Below the pieces are notes generated by a model. It had not been told where the DNA came from. It was given only the letters and a program-made list of their open reading frames with translations, and made no database searches. Shown one piece after another: positions 8,318 to 20,230 of a DNA stretch of 64,000 bases. Numbering within the stretch: position 1 is the stretch's first letter; every line of letters begins with the position of its first letter. Origin of the DNA: an uncultured Acidobacteriaceae bacterium (GTDB taxonomy: Bacteria; Acidobacteriota; Terriglobia; Terriglobales; Acidobacteriaceae); assembly GCA_903904755.1 (NCBI GenBank), contig CAIVDV010000058.1:59684-123683 (forward strand), given 5' to 3'. A program made the translations under genes and the position numbers.

Positions 8318-9643
8318 ATGCTCTCTCGCCGAACGCTACTTCGCAACGCATCCATCGCCGCAGCATCCGCCGTGAGTCCTGCGCTGCAACTGCTTGCCCA
8401 GGCCCAGCCGAGGCCGCTGCGCTTTGGCCTCAACTACACGCCGCGCAGCCGCTGGTGGTATTGCTGGCTCGACTGGAATCCGCAATCCCTCCAGGACGAC
8501 CTGACCGCCATTGCGGCGCTGGGCATGGACCATATCCGCATCCAGTTGCTGTGGTCGCTCTTCCAGCCGGGGATTGCCTCCGTCTCTGACCGGCTGATTG
8601 CCAACCTGCACAGCCTGCTGGATGCCGCCGACCGTGCCGGGCTGGATGTACAGGTGACGGTGCTGAATGGCTGGATGAGCGGGCTTTCCTTCCTGCCCGC
8701 GTGGGTTGCTCCGCTGGCCCGGCCAGAAAATGGCGACGACCACAACATCTTTACCTCGCGCGCAATCATCGATGCCGAAAAACTGCTGTTCTCGCGGCTT
8801 GCTGCGGCTATCGGGACACATCGGCGGTTCCTCGGCTTTGACCTGGGCAACGAGCTGGGCGTGCTGCAGGGCATCAACAACCCCTGCACCCCGCAGCAGG
8901 CCGATGCCTGGGCCACGGAGATGATGGCGCATTGCGACAAGATTGCGCCGGGGCGCTTCCACGTGAACGGGGTGGACCACTCGCACTGGTTCAACGACTT
9001 CGGCTTCACGCGGCAGGGTCTTGGCTCGACGGGCACTGCAACGGTCATCCACTCCTACGTGTACTTCGACGGCGTGCTGGAGCGCTTCCAATACAACGAC
9101 GCCGCCACGGTGCACTTGGCCGAATATGAAGTGCAACTGGCGGCCGCCTACTCCGCCGACCCGGCACGCCCGGTGTGGGTGGAAGAGACCGGGGTGGGCA
9201 ACAAGGAAATGCCGGAGGAGTTCAAGCCGCAGTTCATGGATCAGTCGGTGCGCGCAATTGCTTCGACCGGCCATGCCTGGGGCGTGACCTGGTGGTGCTC
9301 GCACGACATTGACCCGGCAATCCGTGACTTCAGCGACTACGAGTACGGGCTGGGGCTCCTGGACCTGAAGAACAAGCCCAAGCCGATGGGACAACAGTTT
9401 GCCGCGCTTGCGGCGGAGTTCCACCAGACGCCACCGGTCCCGCTGACGCGGCCGTTGGCGCTGGTGATTCCAGAGAGTGGACTCTCGACGAAACCATGGC
9501 CCACGGACTGGGCATGGGCCTCGCGCTGGATGGATCTGCTCAACCAGGGCAAGCGGCCTGCGATTGTTCTGGCCTCGCGGGCGAACGATGAGGCATATCT
9601 GCGGCAACGCGGCATTCGCGAGCTGGTGCATCTTCAGGGATAA
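8318..9643 (+). CDS. Tat-exported glycoside hydrolase, GH5/mannanase-like
   Basis: A 441-residue exported enzyme with a twin-arginine signal, SRRTLLRNASIAAASAV, at the N terminus. The barrel has WYCWLDWNP, the acid/base Glu179 in DLGNELGV, and an acidic pair at 289-290 in VWVEETGVG as the likely nucleophile. The length and the two Glu positions fit clan GH-A. The start is the ATG at 8318; an upstream TTG would add four residues. It begins 17 bases after the thiolase, so the three plus-strand genes are likely one transcript. The substrate is not determinable here. Confidence 0.75.
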   Translation: MLSRRTLLRNASIAAASAVSPALQLLAQAQPRPLRFGLNYTPRSRWWYCWLDWNPQSLQDDLTAIAALGMDHIRIQLLWSLFQPGIASVSDRLIANLHSLLDAADRAGLDVQVTVLNGWMSGLSFLPAWVAPLARPENGDDHNIFTSRAIIDAEKLLFSRLAAAIGTHRRFLGFDLGNELGVLQGINNPCTPQQADAWATEMMAHCDKIAPGRFHVNGVDHSHWFNDFGFTRQGLGSTGTATVIHSYVYFDGVLERFQYNDAATVHLAEYEVQLAAAYSADPARPVWVEETGVGNKEMPEEFKPQFMDQSVRAIASTGHAWGVTWWCSHDIDPAIRDFSDYEYGLGLLDLKNKPKPMGQQFAALAAEFHQTPPVPLTRPLALVIPESGLSTKPWPTDWAWASRWMDLLNQGKRPAIVLASRANDEAYLRQRGIRELVHLQG

Positions 9644-9663
9644 TGCCGGAGTACAGCGAAAAC

Positions 9664-9695
9664 AAAAGGGGCCTCGCCGTGGCGGAGCCCCTTTT
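9664..9695. terminator. Bidirectional terminator between glycosidase and nuoN
   Basis: The arms AAAAGGGGC and GCCCCTTTT enclose a partly paired GC-rich interior. The hairpin carries T residues on both strands and lies in the convergent gap between genes ending at 9643 (plus) and 9716 (minus). Confidence 0.8.
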
Positions 9696-9715
9696 CTGTG
9701 TACGTAAAGCTGCGG

Positions 9716-11173
9716 TTAGCCGAGCGGGATGAACTGCCCGAGCCAGCCGGGGAAAACTCCCAGCAGGACGACGGCGACGGCGATGGCAACCAGGGTGAGC
9801 AGTTCCAGCCAGTGCACCGGGATGGAGTCCTCGGTGGTTCCCTTCACGACGTAGACACGCTTGAGTACCTGCAGGTAGTAGTAGAGAGAGACGGCGCTCA
9901 TGCCGAGGGCAAGGATGACCATGCCCAGACTCCAGACCCCGGCCTGCGGGGCGCGCAGAACGGCGGCAAAGAGGTTGAACTTGGCCCAGAAGCCGACCAG
10001 CGGCGGAATGCCGGCGAGCGAGAGCAGGTAGACCAGCATGGTGCCGGCCAGGAGCGGGTTGCGCCGAGCGAGGCCGGAGAAGGACTCCAGGCGGTCGTTG
10101 CCGGTGGCGCGCTCCACGATGGCGACTGCGCCGAATGCTCCAACCGTGGTGAGCGAATAGGTGAGGGCGTAGTAGAGGACGGCACCTTGGCTGGCCGAGG
10201 TGTGCGCGGCGATGCCGAGCAGCATGTAGCCGGCGTGGGCAATGGCCGAGTAAGCCAGCAGCCGGCGGACGCTCGTCTGCACCAGTGCACCCAGGTTGCC
10301 GAGGATGATGGAGGCTCCGGCCATCCACAGCAGCAGGACGACCCAGGAAACGCCCTTCTGCTCATCGAGAGCCGGCACAACCGCGCCAGTAACGGAGACG
10401 AGAAGCGCAAAGCTCGCGACCTTGGAACCGGAGGCGATGAGTGCGGTGACCGGGGCCGGCGCGCCCTGGTAAGTGTCTGGTGCCCAAAGGTGGAAGGGAA
10501 CCGCGGCCACCTTGAAGCCGAGGCCCACTGCGACCAGAACCAGCGAAACAATCCAGAGCGGAGTGAGTGGGCCAGCCACGGCTGCCGCTGCGATTCCCGC
10601 CAGGCTGGTGGTGCCGGTCAAGCCATACAGGTAACTGAAGCCGAAGAGCAGGAACGCCGCCGACATGCCGCCGAAGAGGTAATACTTCAGCGCGGCCTCT
10701 GAGGATTCTGCCCGGTGTTTGTTGAACGCCGCCAGCACGTAGAGCGAGAGGCTCAACAGCTCCAGCGCGACAAAGATGACCAGCAGGTCGCGGGCGGCGG
10801 CTACCAGCATCATGCCGGTGGTGGCCAGCAGAACCAGAGCGACGAACTCACCGGGGTTGCGGGAGAACTCTTCGCGCATGGAGAGCAGCAGCACCAGGCC
10901 GGAGAGGATCAGAATGCCCGCCTGCGCGACGAAAACCGAGGGGTTGGAAACCAGCAGTTCGCCGAAGCTCGGCGCCAGCGGATGGCTGAGCAGCCAGCCC
11001 AGCGCCAGCAGGCATCCCATCACGCCGAAGGCCGCAGCAGCCACTGTGCGATAGGCAGCCGAACGGCGCCGCAGGATTCCAAGGTCGATGACGAGCACGA
11101 CCAGCGAGGCCACTTCCAGAATGGTTTCCGGAAAGGTGAGGTACAACAGGTTTGTCAAACTTGCGCCGTTCAT
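9716..11173 (-). CDS. nuoN: NADH-quinone oxidoreductase subunit N
   Basis: An antiporter-like membrane subunit of complex I, 485 residues and about 14 hydrophobic helices. It has the family signatures KVAAVPFHLWAPDTYQGAP, with the TM7 lysine, and a SVRRLLAYSAIAHAGYMLLG block. The N-terminal MNGASLTNLLYL start overlaps the end of the upstream nuoM by ATGA; a longer in-frame extension would run into that gene. It is the last gene of the nuo operon, before the terminator at 9664-9695. It should translocate protons at the distal part of the membrane arm. Confidence 0.95.
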   Translation of the reverse strand: MNGASLTNLLYLTFPETILEVASLVVLVIDLGILRRRSAAYRTVAAAAFGVMGCLLALGWLLSHPLAPSFGELLVSNPSVFVAQAGILILSGLVLLLSMREEFSRNPGEFVALVLLATTGMMLVAAARDLLVIFVALELLSLSLYVLAAFNKHRAESSEAALKYYLFGGMSAAFLLFGFSYLYGLTGTTSLAGIAAAAVAGPLTPLWIVSLVLVAVGLGFKVAAVPFHLWAPDTYQGAPAPVTALIASGSKVASFALLVSVTGAVVPALDEQKGVSWVVLLLWMAGASIILGNLGALVQTSVRRLLAYSAIAHAGYMLLGIAAHTSASQGAVLYYALTYSLTTVGAFGAVAIVERATGNDRLESFSGLARRNPLLAGTMLVYLLSLAGIPPLVGFWAKFNLFAAVLRAPQAGVWSLGMVILALGMSAVSLYYYLQVLKRVYVVKGTTEDSIPVHWLELLTLVAIAVAVVLLGVFPGWLGQFIPLG

Positions 11174-12681
11174 CCCCGGCCTCCCGCAACCAGAATGTGT
11201 GGCAGCGCCTGCACCGCCGGGGCAATCACGTCCAGCAGCAGGCGCGGCATCAGGCCAACCAGCAGGCTGGTTCCGGTCAGCAGCAGCACCCCGGCCCACT
11301 CTGCCCAGCTGATGGGCGCGTAGGGTGCGTGATCTTCCACCGGCTCCGTCACTGGCGTGTCATTGAGAAATACCCGTTGCAGCGCGCGCCAGGTGTAAGC
11401 CACGCCCACCACAATGCCGATGCCCGCCACCGCGGCGAACCACGGGAAAGCCTGCCAGGCTCCCATCAGCACCTGCATCTCAGCCACAAACCCCGAAAAG
11501 CCCGGCAGCCCCATGGAGGCCATGCCGGCAATGGCGAAGACGACAGCAGCAAACAGCATCGTCTTGCCCAGCTTCAGCTTGCCCAGAATTGCCAGGTCGC
11601 GGGTGTGGGTGCGCTCGTAAACAATGCAGCCAACCACGGCGAAGAGCAGCCCGGCGAGGACACCGTGCGAGAACATCTGCAGCACTGCGCCGTCGATGCC
11701 GACCTGGGTCAGGGTCATGAGGCCGAGAAGAACCAGGCCCATGTGGCTGACGCTGGAGTAGCCAATGACGAACTTGAAATCGTTCTGCACCAGCGCCACC
11801 GCCGCGCCATAGACGATGCCGATGACGGCCAACAGGGCGAAGACGGTCCGCCAGGAGCCGATGCCGAGGAACGACCATCCCCAGGGATCCATGCCGTGCG
11901 GGAAGACCGTCATGGCAACGCGAAGGCAGCCGTATGCTCCCAGCTTCATGACCACGCCGGCCAGCAGCATGGAGGCGGCGGTGGGGGCGGCGACGTGTCC
12001 GGTGGGCGCCCAGGTGTGGAAGGGCCACATGCCAGCCAGAATCGCAAAGCCGGTAAAGACCAGCGGGAAGGCCCAAAGCTGGAAGCTGACCGGATACTGG
12101 TAGGCGGCCAGCGTGTGCAGGTCCATGGAGTGCGCGCCGCTCATGACATAGGCGGCAAGCAGGCCGATAAGCACCATCGCCGAACCGAGGAAGGAGTAAA
12201 GCGCCAGCTTCATTGCGCCGTACTCACGTCGGGTGGAGCCCCAGATGGCGATGAGGAAGTACTTGGGGACGATGGCGATTTCGTAGAAGACGAACAGCAC
12301 GAAGAGGTCAACCGCGAGGAAGACACCGTACACGCCGCCAATCAGCGCAAGGAAGAAGGCGAAGAACTCGCTGGTGCGCTCTTTGACAGTCCAGGAGAAG
12401 AGGATGCCGGCGACTGCGGCGAGCCCGGTCAGCACCACCAGCACGCGGCTGATGCCGTCAGCGGCCAGCGTGTAGTGGATGCCCATGGCTGGAATCCAGG
12501 GGATATCGGCGATGAGGACAGGCCCGGAGGTGCCGGCCTGGATGAATCCGGTGAGGCCGACGGCCAGCCCGGCCACGGCGATGGCCAGCGCGAAGACCCG
12601 CGCGAACCCCGCCGCCACCCTGGGCAGCAACGCCAGAACCAACGCACCGGCAAACGATAGGTAGATGGTGTAAGCGAGCAT
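11170..12681 (-). CDS. nuoM: NADH-quinone oxidoreductase subunit M, second copy
   Basis: A 503-residue antiporter-like subunit and the second of two adjacent nuoM genes. It keeps the TM5 Glu (FYEIAIVP, Glu134), the TM8 Lys (MKLGAYG, Lys246) and the TM12 Glu (FVAEM, Glu401). Where NuoM normally has the TM7 lysine (AVKxP), this copy reads GFAILAGMWPFHTW, with Leu215 at that position. The start is the ATG at 12681, which overlaps the preceding stop as TAATG and has GGTGGAG upstream. Its 3' end overlaps nuoN by ATGA. The missing lysine raises the question of whether it pumps in the usual way. Confidence 0.93.
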   Translation of the reverse strand: MLAYTIYLSFAGALVLALLPRVAAGFARVFALAIAVAGLAVGLTGFIQAGTSGPVLIADIPWIPAMGIHYTLAADGISRVLVVLTGLAAVAGILFSWTVKERTSEFFAFFLALIGGVYGVFLAVDLFVLFVFYEIAIVPKYFLIAIWGSTRREYGAMKLALYSFLGSAMVLIGLLAAYVMSGAHSMDLHTLAAYQYPVSFQLWAFPLVFTGFAILAGMWPFHTWAPTGHVAAPTAASMLLAGVVMKLGAYGCLRVAMTVFPHGMDPWGWSFLGIGSWRTVFALLAVIGIVYGAAVALVQNDFKFVIGYSSVSHMGLVLLGLMTLTQVGIDGAVLQMFSHGVLAGLLFAVVGCIVYERTHTRDLAILGKLKLGKTMLFAAVVFAIAGMASMGLPGFSGFVAEMQVLMGAWQAFPWFAAVAGIGIVVGVAYTWRALQRVFLNDTPVTEPVEDHAPYAPISWAEWAGVLLLTGTSLLVGLMPRLLLDVIAPAVQALPHILVAGGRG

Positions 12682-14191
12682 TAGAATCTCCACCCCGCCA
12701 GCCAGTGAACCACTGTCGGATTCACCACGCTCAAAATCAGCTGGGGTCCAAGGCCAAGCATCAGCATCAGAGTCAGAATCGGTGCCAGGCCAAAGCGCTC
12801 AGCGCGGTTCATATCCGGAAAGGCGGCCCATTTTTCTGCCACCGGCCCGGCAAAGACTTTCTGGATGACCGTAAGGATGACGGCTGCGGTAATCAGCAGG
12901 CCGAGCACCGCGACGGTCGCCGCCTGCCAGGCAAGCGGGAAGATGCCGCGGAAGATGAGGAACTCGCTGACGAAGCCGTTCAGGCCCGGCAGACCGAGAG
13001 ACGAGAAGAGGGCGATGCCCATCATGCCGGCCAGAATCGGAGCCGGCTTGCGGAGACCGCCAAAACCGTCGATGGCGAGTGAGCCGCCGGAACGCTCCTG
13101 GATGAGAGCGAGGAACCAGAAGATGGCCGCAGCAGTGATGCCGTGGTTGAACATCTGCAGGACAACGCCGTCGAGAGCAGCCGCGCGGCTCAACGTTACC
13201 GCCGGGTCACCGGTTGCAGGGATGCAGACGGCAAAAATGGCCAGCAGGCAGTAGCCCAGGTGGTTGACCGAGGAGTAGGCAAAGACGCGTTTGAGGTCTT
13301 TCTGCACCACCGCAGCCCACGCGCCGGCAACGACTGTCAGGACGGCGAGGGTAAGCAGCACGCCACGCATCTGGGCCATCTGATGGCCGAAGATGGGCAA
13401 TGCAAGCCGCAGAATGCCGTAAACGCCCATCTTGGACATGGCGCCGGTGAGCAACATCGTGATGGCCGTCGGTGCCTCAGCGTAGGTATTCGGCAGCCAG
13501 GTGTGGAAGGGCATGAGCGGTACCTTCACCGCAAAGCCAAGCAGCACGCCCACCGCCAGCCACAGCGCCACCGGGCCGAGGTGCGCGGTAATCATGGGCT
13601 CCAGGGTGCCGAGGGAGGCCAACTGCGCCAGCGCCTCAAAGTCCATGGTGCCGGTGGAGACAAAAAGCGCCAGGAAGGCCAGCAGCAGCCCAACAGACCC
13701 GACCATGGTGTACACAAAAAACTGGGTTGCAGCCGGGCCGCGATTGGCCCCGCCCCACAATTTGATGAGGAAGAAGGCCGGAATCAGGCTCAGCTCCCAG
13801 TACAGGAACCAGTGGAAGAAGTTGAGCGCCGTGAAGGTGCCCATCAGGCCGGACTCAAGCAATAGCACCAGGGCGAAGTAAAGCCCGGGATTGGTGGTCA
13901 CCTTGCGCGAGGCAGCCACGGCCATCAGGGTGACCAGTGCCGAAAGAATCAGCATCAGCGCGCCCAGGCCGTCGACGCCCAAGTGATACTCGATGCCCAG
14001 GGTGGGGACCCATGGGCTGCGCTCCACCAGGGACATCTTCCCGTCGAAGTCCAGCAGGAACCAGATCCGCATGGCCAGGGCCAGACTGGCGAGCGAGAAG
14101 ACTGAGGCAGTGCGGATGGCACGCTTGCCGGACAGCAGCGCCACCAGCGCACCAATGGCAGGCAGAACAGTAATGGTTGTGAGCAGATTGG

Positions 14192-14195
<4 letters not shown>
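12681..14195 (-). CDS. nuoM: NADH-quinone oxidoreductase subunit M, first copy
   Basis: A 504-residue antiporter-like subunit that keeps every residue expected of a pumping NuoM: Glu134 (YWELSLIP), Lys224 (FAVKVPLMPFHTWLP), Lys255 (SKMGVYG) and Glu411 (FVSEF). The start is ATG at 14195, overlapping the nuoL stop by ATGA; an in-frame extension upstream lies inside nuoL. It is clearly diverged from the second copy, so this is not a recent tandem duplication. Together with nuoL, nuoN and the second nuoM it gives four antiporter-like subunits in one operon. Confidence 0.95.
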
Positions 14196-16336
<2,141 letters not shown>

Positions 16337-16343
16337 CACTCGT

Positions 16344-16655
16344 TCATCCCTTCATCCGCGTCATGGCGTCGAGGTCGGTGGTTTTGGCATGCCGGTGATA
16401 GGCAATCACCAGACCAAGACCGACCGCCGCCTCAGCAGCGGCGACGGCAATGGAGAAAATGGCGAACATCATGCCGGTGAGCGCCTCAGGATGGGGCCCG
16501 AAACGCCAGAAGGCGATGAGATTCAGGTTGGCGGCGTTCAGCATGAGTTCAATGCCGATGAGCACCAGAATGGCAACGCGGCGGGTGAGCGCAATGCCCA
16601 GGCCGAGCGCGAAGATCATCGCTGCCAGCAGCAGGTATGCGGTAAGTGGCGTCAT
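16344..16655 (-). CDS. nuoK: NADH-quinone oxidoreductase subunit K
   Basis: A 103-residue, three-helix membrane subunit of complex I. It has the family-typical ILVLIGIELMLNAANLN segment and the FSIAVAAAEAAVGLGLVIAY segment, which together hold the two conserved membrane glutamates. It starts with ATG at 16655, overlapping the nuoJ stop by ATGA, and ends 7 bases before nuoL. It links the proton path from NuoH/J to the antiporter subunits. Confidence 0.96.
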   Translation of the reverse strand: MTPLTAYLLLAAMIFALGLGIALTRRVAILVLIGIELMLNAANLNLIAFWRFGPHPEALTGMMFAIFSIAVAAAEAAVGLGLVIAYHRHAKTTDLDAMTRMKG

Positions 16656-17170
16656 TCGGCACCGCCGTTCTTCTTGAATTCCGGCATGGCCACGATGACC
16701 GCGCCAATCAGCGCGACGGTGAGCAGCACCGCGGTAATTTCCAGCGGCAGCACGTAGTCATACATCAGCGACTGGCCGATAGCCAGCACGGTGGGCACGG
16801 CAATGGCCGGGGCCGCAACACGGGGAATGCTGGTGAGAACGGCCCAGCCCAGCAGCGCGAAGACCCCGGCCGCCAGCAGCAGGCCGAGAACCCACTTTTG
16901 CGCGTAGACATGGATGAGCGTGGTTCCGACGCCGCGGGTGAGCAAGATAGCGAAGACCACCAGAATGGCTACCGCGCCGATGTAGACCAGAATCTGCGCG
17001 AAGCCGGCAAACTGCGCATCAAGCTGCAGATAGATGAGCGCCAGGCCGCCAAAGGCCACCGTGAGGCTGAGCGCGCAGTGCACCAGGTTGCGCATGGTGG
17101 CCGCAGCCAGCGCCCCAATTAACGTTATCATTGCCGCCAGAAAAAAAGGCAGGCCAACTCCGAAAATCAT
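16652..17170 (-). CDS. nuoJ: NADH-quinone oxidoreductase subunit J
   Basis: A 172-residue membrane subunit with five predicted helices. The family motif MRNLVHCALSL leads into ALIYLQLDAQFAGFAQILVYIGAVAIL, where the TM3 pi-bulge tyrosine region lies. It begins 36 bases after nuoH and overlaps nuoK by ATGA. Confidence 0.95.
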   Translation of the reverse strand: MIFGVGLPFFLAAMITLIGALAAATMRNLVHCALSLTVAFGGLALIYLQLDAQFAGFAQILVYIGAVAILVVFAILLTRGVGTTLIHVYAQKWVLGLLLAAGVFALLGWAVLTSIPRVAAPAIAVPTVLAIGQSLMYDYVLPLEITAVLLTVALIGAVIVAMPEFKKNGGAE

Positions 17171-17206
17171 CGCGCCCCCTCGTCATACCGGCTGGTTCGC
17201 CTAAAG

Positions 17207-18400
17207 TTATTCCGCATATCGATAGCTCCGTGGCCCAAGGCCCTGCCGCCGCATCAGGATGCGGCCAAGCAGCACATAGGCACAGCCCAAAATCCCAGCC
17301 GAAACCACCCAGCGCAGCCAGGTGTCGGGCATAAATCGCCAGGCTCCGGCCACCACCAGGTTCAGCAGGGACATGGGCAAAACAAACTTCCATGCAAAGT
17401 TCATCAACTGGTCCTGGCGCAGGCGCGGCATGGTTCCGCGCAGCCAGATAAAGAAGAGGATGCCCGCCGCCAGCTTGACAAAGAACCAGGCCCACGAGGG
17501 GACAAAGCCCAGCACCGAAAGCGGCGCGCCCCATCCGCCCAGAAAGAGCGTGATGGCAAAACCGGCGATCGAGAGCATACCCAGATACTCGCCCAGGAAG
17601 AAGAGCGCGAACTTGAAGCCCGAGTACTCCGTGAAGTATCCGGCGACCAGTTCCGATTCGCCTTCCGGCAGGTCGAAGGGAGAGCGGTTGGTCTCAGCCA
17701 GCGCCGCAATCACAAACAGGATGAAGCCCAGGAAGCCCCACGGCGTAAAAACATACCAGTGCGGGAAGATGCCGGTGAAGCCGGACTGCGCTTCCACAAT
17801 CTTCACGGTGGACAGCGACCCGGTCATCATCACGGCGACAACGGCCGAAAGCAGCAGCGGCACTTCGTAGCTGATCATCTGGGCCACGGCTCGCATTGCG
17901 CCCAGCAGCGAATACTTGTTGCGGCTCGACCAGCCGGCCATGAAGATGGAGAGTTCAGTGGATGCGCCAATGGCGAAGAAGAAGAAGATGCCGCAGTCCA
18001 TATTCAGCAGCACCATGTTCCGCCCGACAGGCAGCACGGCGTAGCCCAGGAATGTGACAACTACCAGGATGACCGGGGCCAGAAAGTGCACCAAGGCATC
18101 CGCGCTCAGCGGCACAATATCTTCCTTCGTCAGCGACTTGATGGCGTCGGCAATTGGCTGCAGAAGCCCGAAGGGACCAACGCGGTTGGGGCCGAGACGA
18201 TTCTGGATGCGGCCAAGCGCCTTGCGCTCAAGCCACACGGAGAGCGCGAAGCAGAGCGGGAAGGTAAGCACAATGGCCACCACCGCCAGCGCCGCCATCA
18301 CAATCGGCTGCAGCCACACCGGGAAATACCCAGCCACAAGATGCTGCAGGGTGACAAAAATCTGGTCGGCCTGTTCAACGATTCCGGAAGGAACGATCAT
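17207..18400 (-). CDS. nuoH: NADH-quinone oxidoreductase subunit H
   Basis: The quinone-site membrane subunit, 397 residues and about eight helices. It has the strongly conserved ERKALGRIQNRLGPNRVGP loop, then DAIKSLTKED, and the ETNRSPFDLPEGESELVAGY loop that borders the quinone chamber. It starts by ATGA overlap with nuoI. In the E. coli order nuoH precedes nuoI; here nuoI comes first. Confidence 0.97.
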   Translation of the reverse strand: MIVPSGIVEQADQIFVTLQHLVAGYFPVWLQPIVMAALAVVAIVLTFPLCFALSVWLERKALGRIQNRLGPNRVGPFGLLQPIADAIKSLTKEDIVPLSADALVHFLAPVILVVVTFLGYAVLPVGRNMVLLNMDCGIFFFFAIGASTELSIFMAGWSSRNKYSLLGAMRAVAQMISYEVPLLLSAVVAVMMTGSLSTVKIVEAQSGFTGIFPHWYVFTPWGFLGFILFVIAALAETNRSPFDLPEGESELVAGYFTEYSGFKFALFFLGEYLGMLSIAGFAITLFLGGWGAPLSVLGFVPSWAWFFVKLAAGILFFIWLRGTMPRLRQDQLMNFAWKFVLPMSLLNLVVAGAWRFMPDTWLRWVVSAGILGCAYVLLGRILMRRQGLGPRSYRYAE

Positions 18401-19047
18401 GCTCCCTGCTCCTTTCCGCCCTCGGCAGGCGCCGCCGACTTGGCAGCCGCAGCGGCTGCTGCCTCGGCTGCCGCTTTTGCCTTGGCCGCTGCCGCCTCTG
18501 CCGCAGCCTTGGCCTTGGCTTCTGCCGCGGCCCTGTCTGCTGCCAGGCGAGCATCCACTTCCGCGGCCTCTATGGGATGCACGCTGTGGTAATACTCGTT
18601 CGACTTCGACAGCTCGGCGCGGTCGTGAATCAACCCACCGAAGCGGTCCGTCGTAGACAGCTCAAACTCGTTGTCCATCTTGATTGCGTCAAAGGGGCAA
18701 ACCTCGACGCAGATCTGGCAGCTCATGCAGACAGACAGATCGATGTCAAAGCGGGTCGGGTAGAACTGCGGCTTGCCAACCGCGTCCACCTTCTTGTCCG
18801 CGCTCTTGGTGATGTAAATGCACTTGGGCGGGCACTCCTTTTCGCAGATCTGGCAGCTTACGCAACGCAGGCCGGCAAAAGCATCTTCCCCGTCGTAAAC
18901 CAGAAACGGAAACGTGCGCGCGTTCTCGACCTGCGGAACCCGCTCTTCCGGGTATTGCACGGTTGTCATCCGCTCCTTGGAGACATAGCTGCCGAGGAAA
19001 TTCCTCCCGGTCTCAGCCAGTCCTTTCAGCAATCCTTCGCCTAGCAT
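18397..19047 (-). CDS. nuoI: NADH-quinone oxidoreductase subunit I with Ala/Lys-rich tail
   Basis: The TYKY-type subunit that carries iron-sulfur clusters N6a and N6b. Two ferredoxin motifs are present, CVSCQICEKECP and CMSCQICVEVCP, giving eight cluster cysteines. The 216-residue product is longer than usual because of a low-complexity tail of roughly 50 residues, rich in Ala, Lys and Glu (repeats like AKAKAAAEAAAA). I chose the ATG at 19047 (MLGEGLLKGL), 25 bases after nuoD; the frame is open further upstream. It ends in an ATGA overlap with nuoH. Confidence 0.95.
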   Translation of the reverse strand: MLGEGLLKGLAETGRNFLGSYVSKERMTTVQYPEERVPQVENARTFPFLVYDGEDAFAGLRCVSCQICEKECPPKCIYITKSADKKVDAVGKPQFYPTRFDIDLSVCMSCQICVEVCPFDAIKMDNEFELSTTDRFGGLIHDRAELSKSNEYYHSVHPIEAAEVDARLAADRAAAEAKAKAAAEAAAAKAKAAAEAAAAAAAKSAAPAEGGKEQGA

Positions 19048-19072
19048 CGGGCCTCCGTCATCGCCATAGCCA

Positions 19073-20230
19073 TTAGCGGTCCACCTCGCCCAGCACAATG
19101 TCCACGCTGCCAAAAATCAGCACCACATCGGCCACGTTGTGACCCAGGCACATATCTTCCAAAACTGTCAGGTTGATCAGCGAGGGGGGCCGCACACGGT
19201 ACCGGTACGGCGACGCTCCGCCATCTGAAATCAGGTAGAAGCCCAGTTCGCCCTTGGGCGCTTCAATGCGGCCGTAGGCCTCGCCGGGCTTGGGCTTGAA
19301 GATGCGCCCCGGTGCCTTGGGATCCTTGATGGGGCCGCCCGGAATATCCCTGAGCGCCTGTTCCAGAATCTTGATCGACTCGCGCGCTTCCAGAATGCGA
19401 ACCATGTAGCGGTCGTAGATGTCGCCGTGGTCGCCCAGGGGAACACGGAAGCTGAAGCGGTCGTAGATGCCGTAGTGGTCAACCTTGCGCAGGTCATAGT
19501 TCACGCCTGCCGCGCGCAGCATCGGCCCGGTAATGCCGGCGTTAATGGCCAGATCTGCGGGCAGAATTCCCATGCCCTGGGTGCGGGCCATCAGGATTTC
19601 GTTACCGCCGAGGAGCGCCTCAAACTCATCCAGGAACTTTGGCGCGCCGGCGACAAACTTCTTAGCGGACTCAATCCACTCGGGCGAAACATCCACGCGG
19701 CATCCGCCAAAGCGCATGTAGTTGCCCATCATGCGTGCGCCGGTCAGCCACTCAAAGAGGTCCAGAATCTTCTCGCGTTCGCGGAAGGCGTACATCAGGG
19801 GCGTGCCGCTGGCACCCATTTCCTGGATAAGGAAGCCGATGGCGCTGGCATGGTTCTGGATTCGGGTGAGCTCGGCCAGAATGACGCGGATGTACTCGGC
19901 GCGCTCCGGAACGAGAGTGCCGGTGAGCTTTTCGACGGCGAGGGCGTAGGCCCAGTTGTTGGTGAGCGGGCAAATGTAGTCGAGCCGGTCGGTAAAGGGC
20001 ATCATCCCCAGGTAGCTGGTGCTTTCGCCAATCTTCTCGTGGTTGCGGTGCAGGTAGCCAAAGACCGGCTTCAGCTTGATGACCCGCTCGCCGTCCAGTT
20101 CCAAATCCATTCGGAAGACGCCGTGCGTCGAGGGATGGTGCGGCCCCATGGCCACTTCCAGCAGCGAACCGTCGCCATCAGGCTCAATTACAGGGGGCAG
20201 AAAGCTCTTGAACTCGGCTGATGTTGTCAT
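19073..20230 (-). CDS. nuoD: NADH-quinone oxidoreductase subunit D
   Basis: The 49-kDa-type subunit, 385 residues, forming the quinone pocket with NuoB and NuoH. Signatures include [13 protein letters not shown] with the quinone-side His, [25 protein letters not shown], and the C-terminal LGEVDR. It starts at ATG 20230 in an ATGA overlap with nuoC and is a separate gene, not fused to nuoC. No nuoE, nuoF or nuoG follows, as would be expected in the classical 14-gene order. Confidence 0.97.
   Translation of the reverse strand: MTTSAEFKSFLPPVIEPDGDGSLLEVAMGPHHPSTHGVFRMDLELDGERVIKLKPVFGYLHRNHEKIGESTSYLGMMPFTDRLDYICPLTNNWAYALAVEKLTGTLVPERAEYIRVILAELTRIQNHASAIGFLIQEMGASGTPLMYAFREREKILDLFEWLTGARMMGNYMRFGGCRVDVSPEWIESAKKFVAGAPKFLDEFEALLGGNEILMARTQGMGILPADLAINAGITGPMLRAAGVNYDLRKVDHYGIYDRFSFRVPLGDHGDIYDRYMVRILEARESIKILEQALRDIPGGPIKDPKAPGRIFKPKPGEAYGRIEAPKGELGFYLISDGGASPYRYRVRPPSLINLTVLEDMCLGHNVADVVLIFGSVDIVLGEVDR

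Noticed and set aside
11152..12660. A 502-residue plus-strand frame rich in His, Gln, Asp and Gly opposite the second nuoM
   Set aside because: The composition is that of an antisense frame of a high-GC membrane protein gene. The minus-strand frame has complete NuoM motifs.
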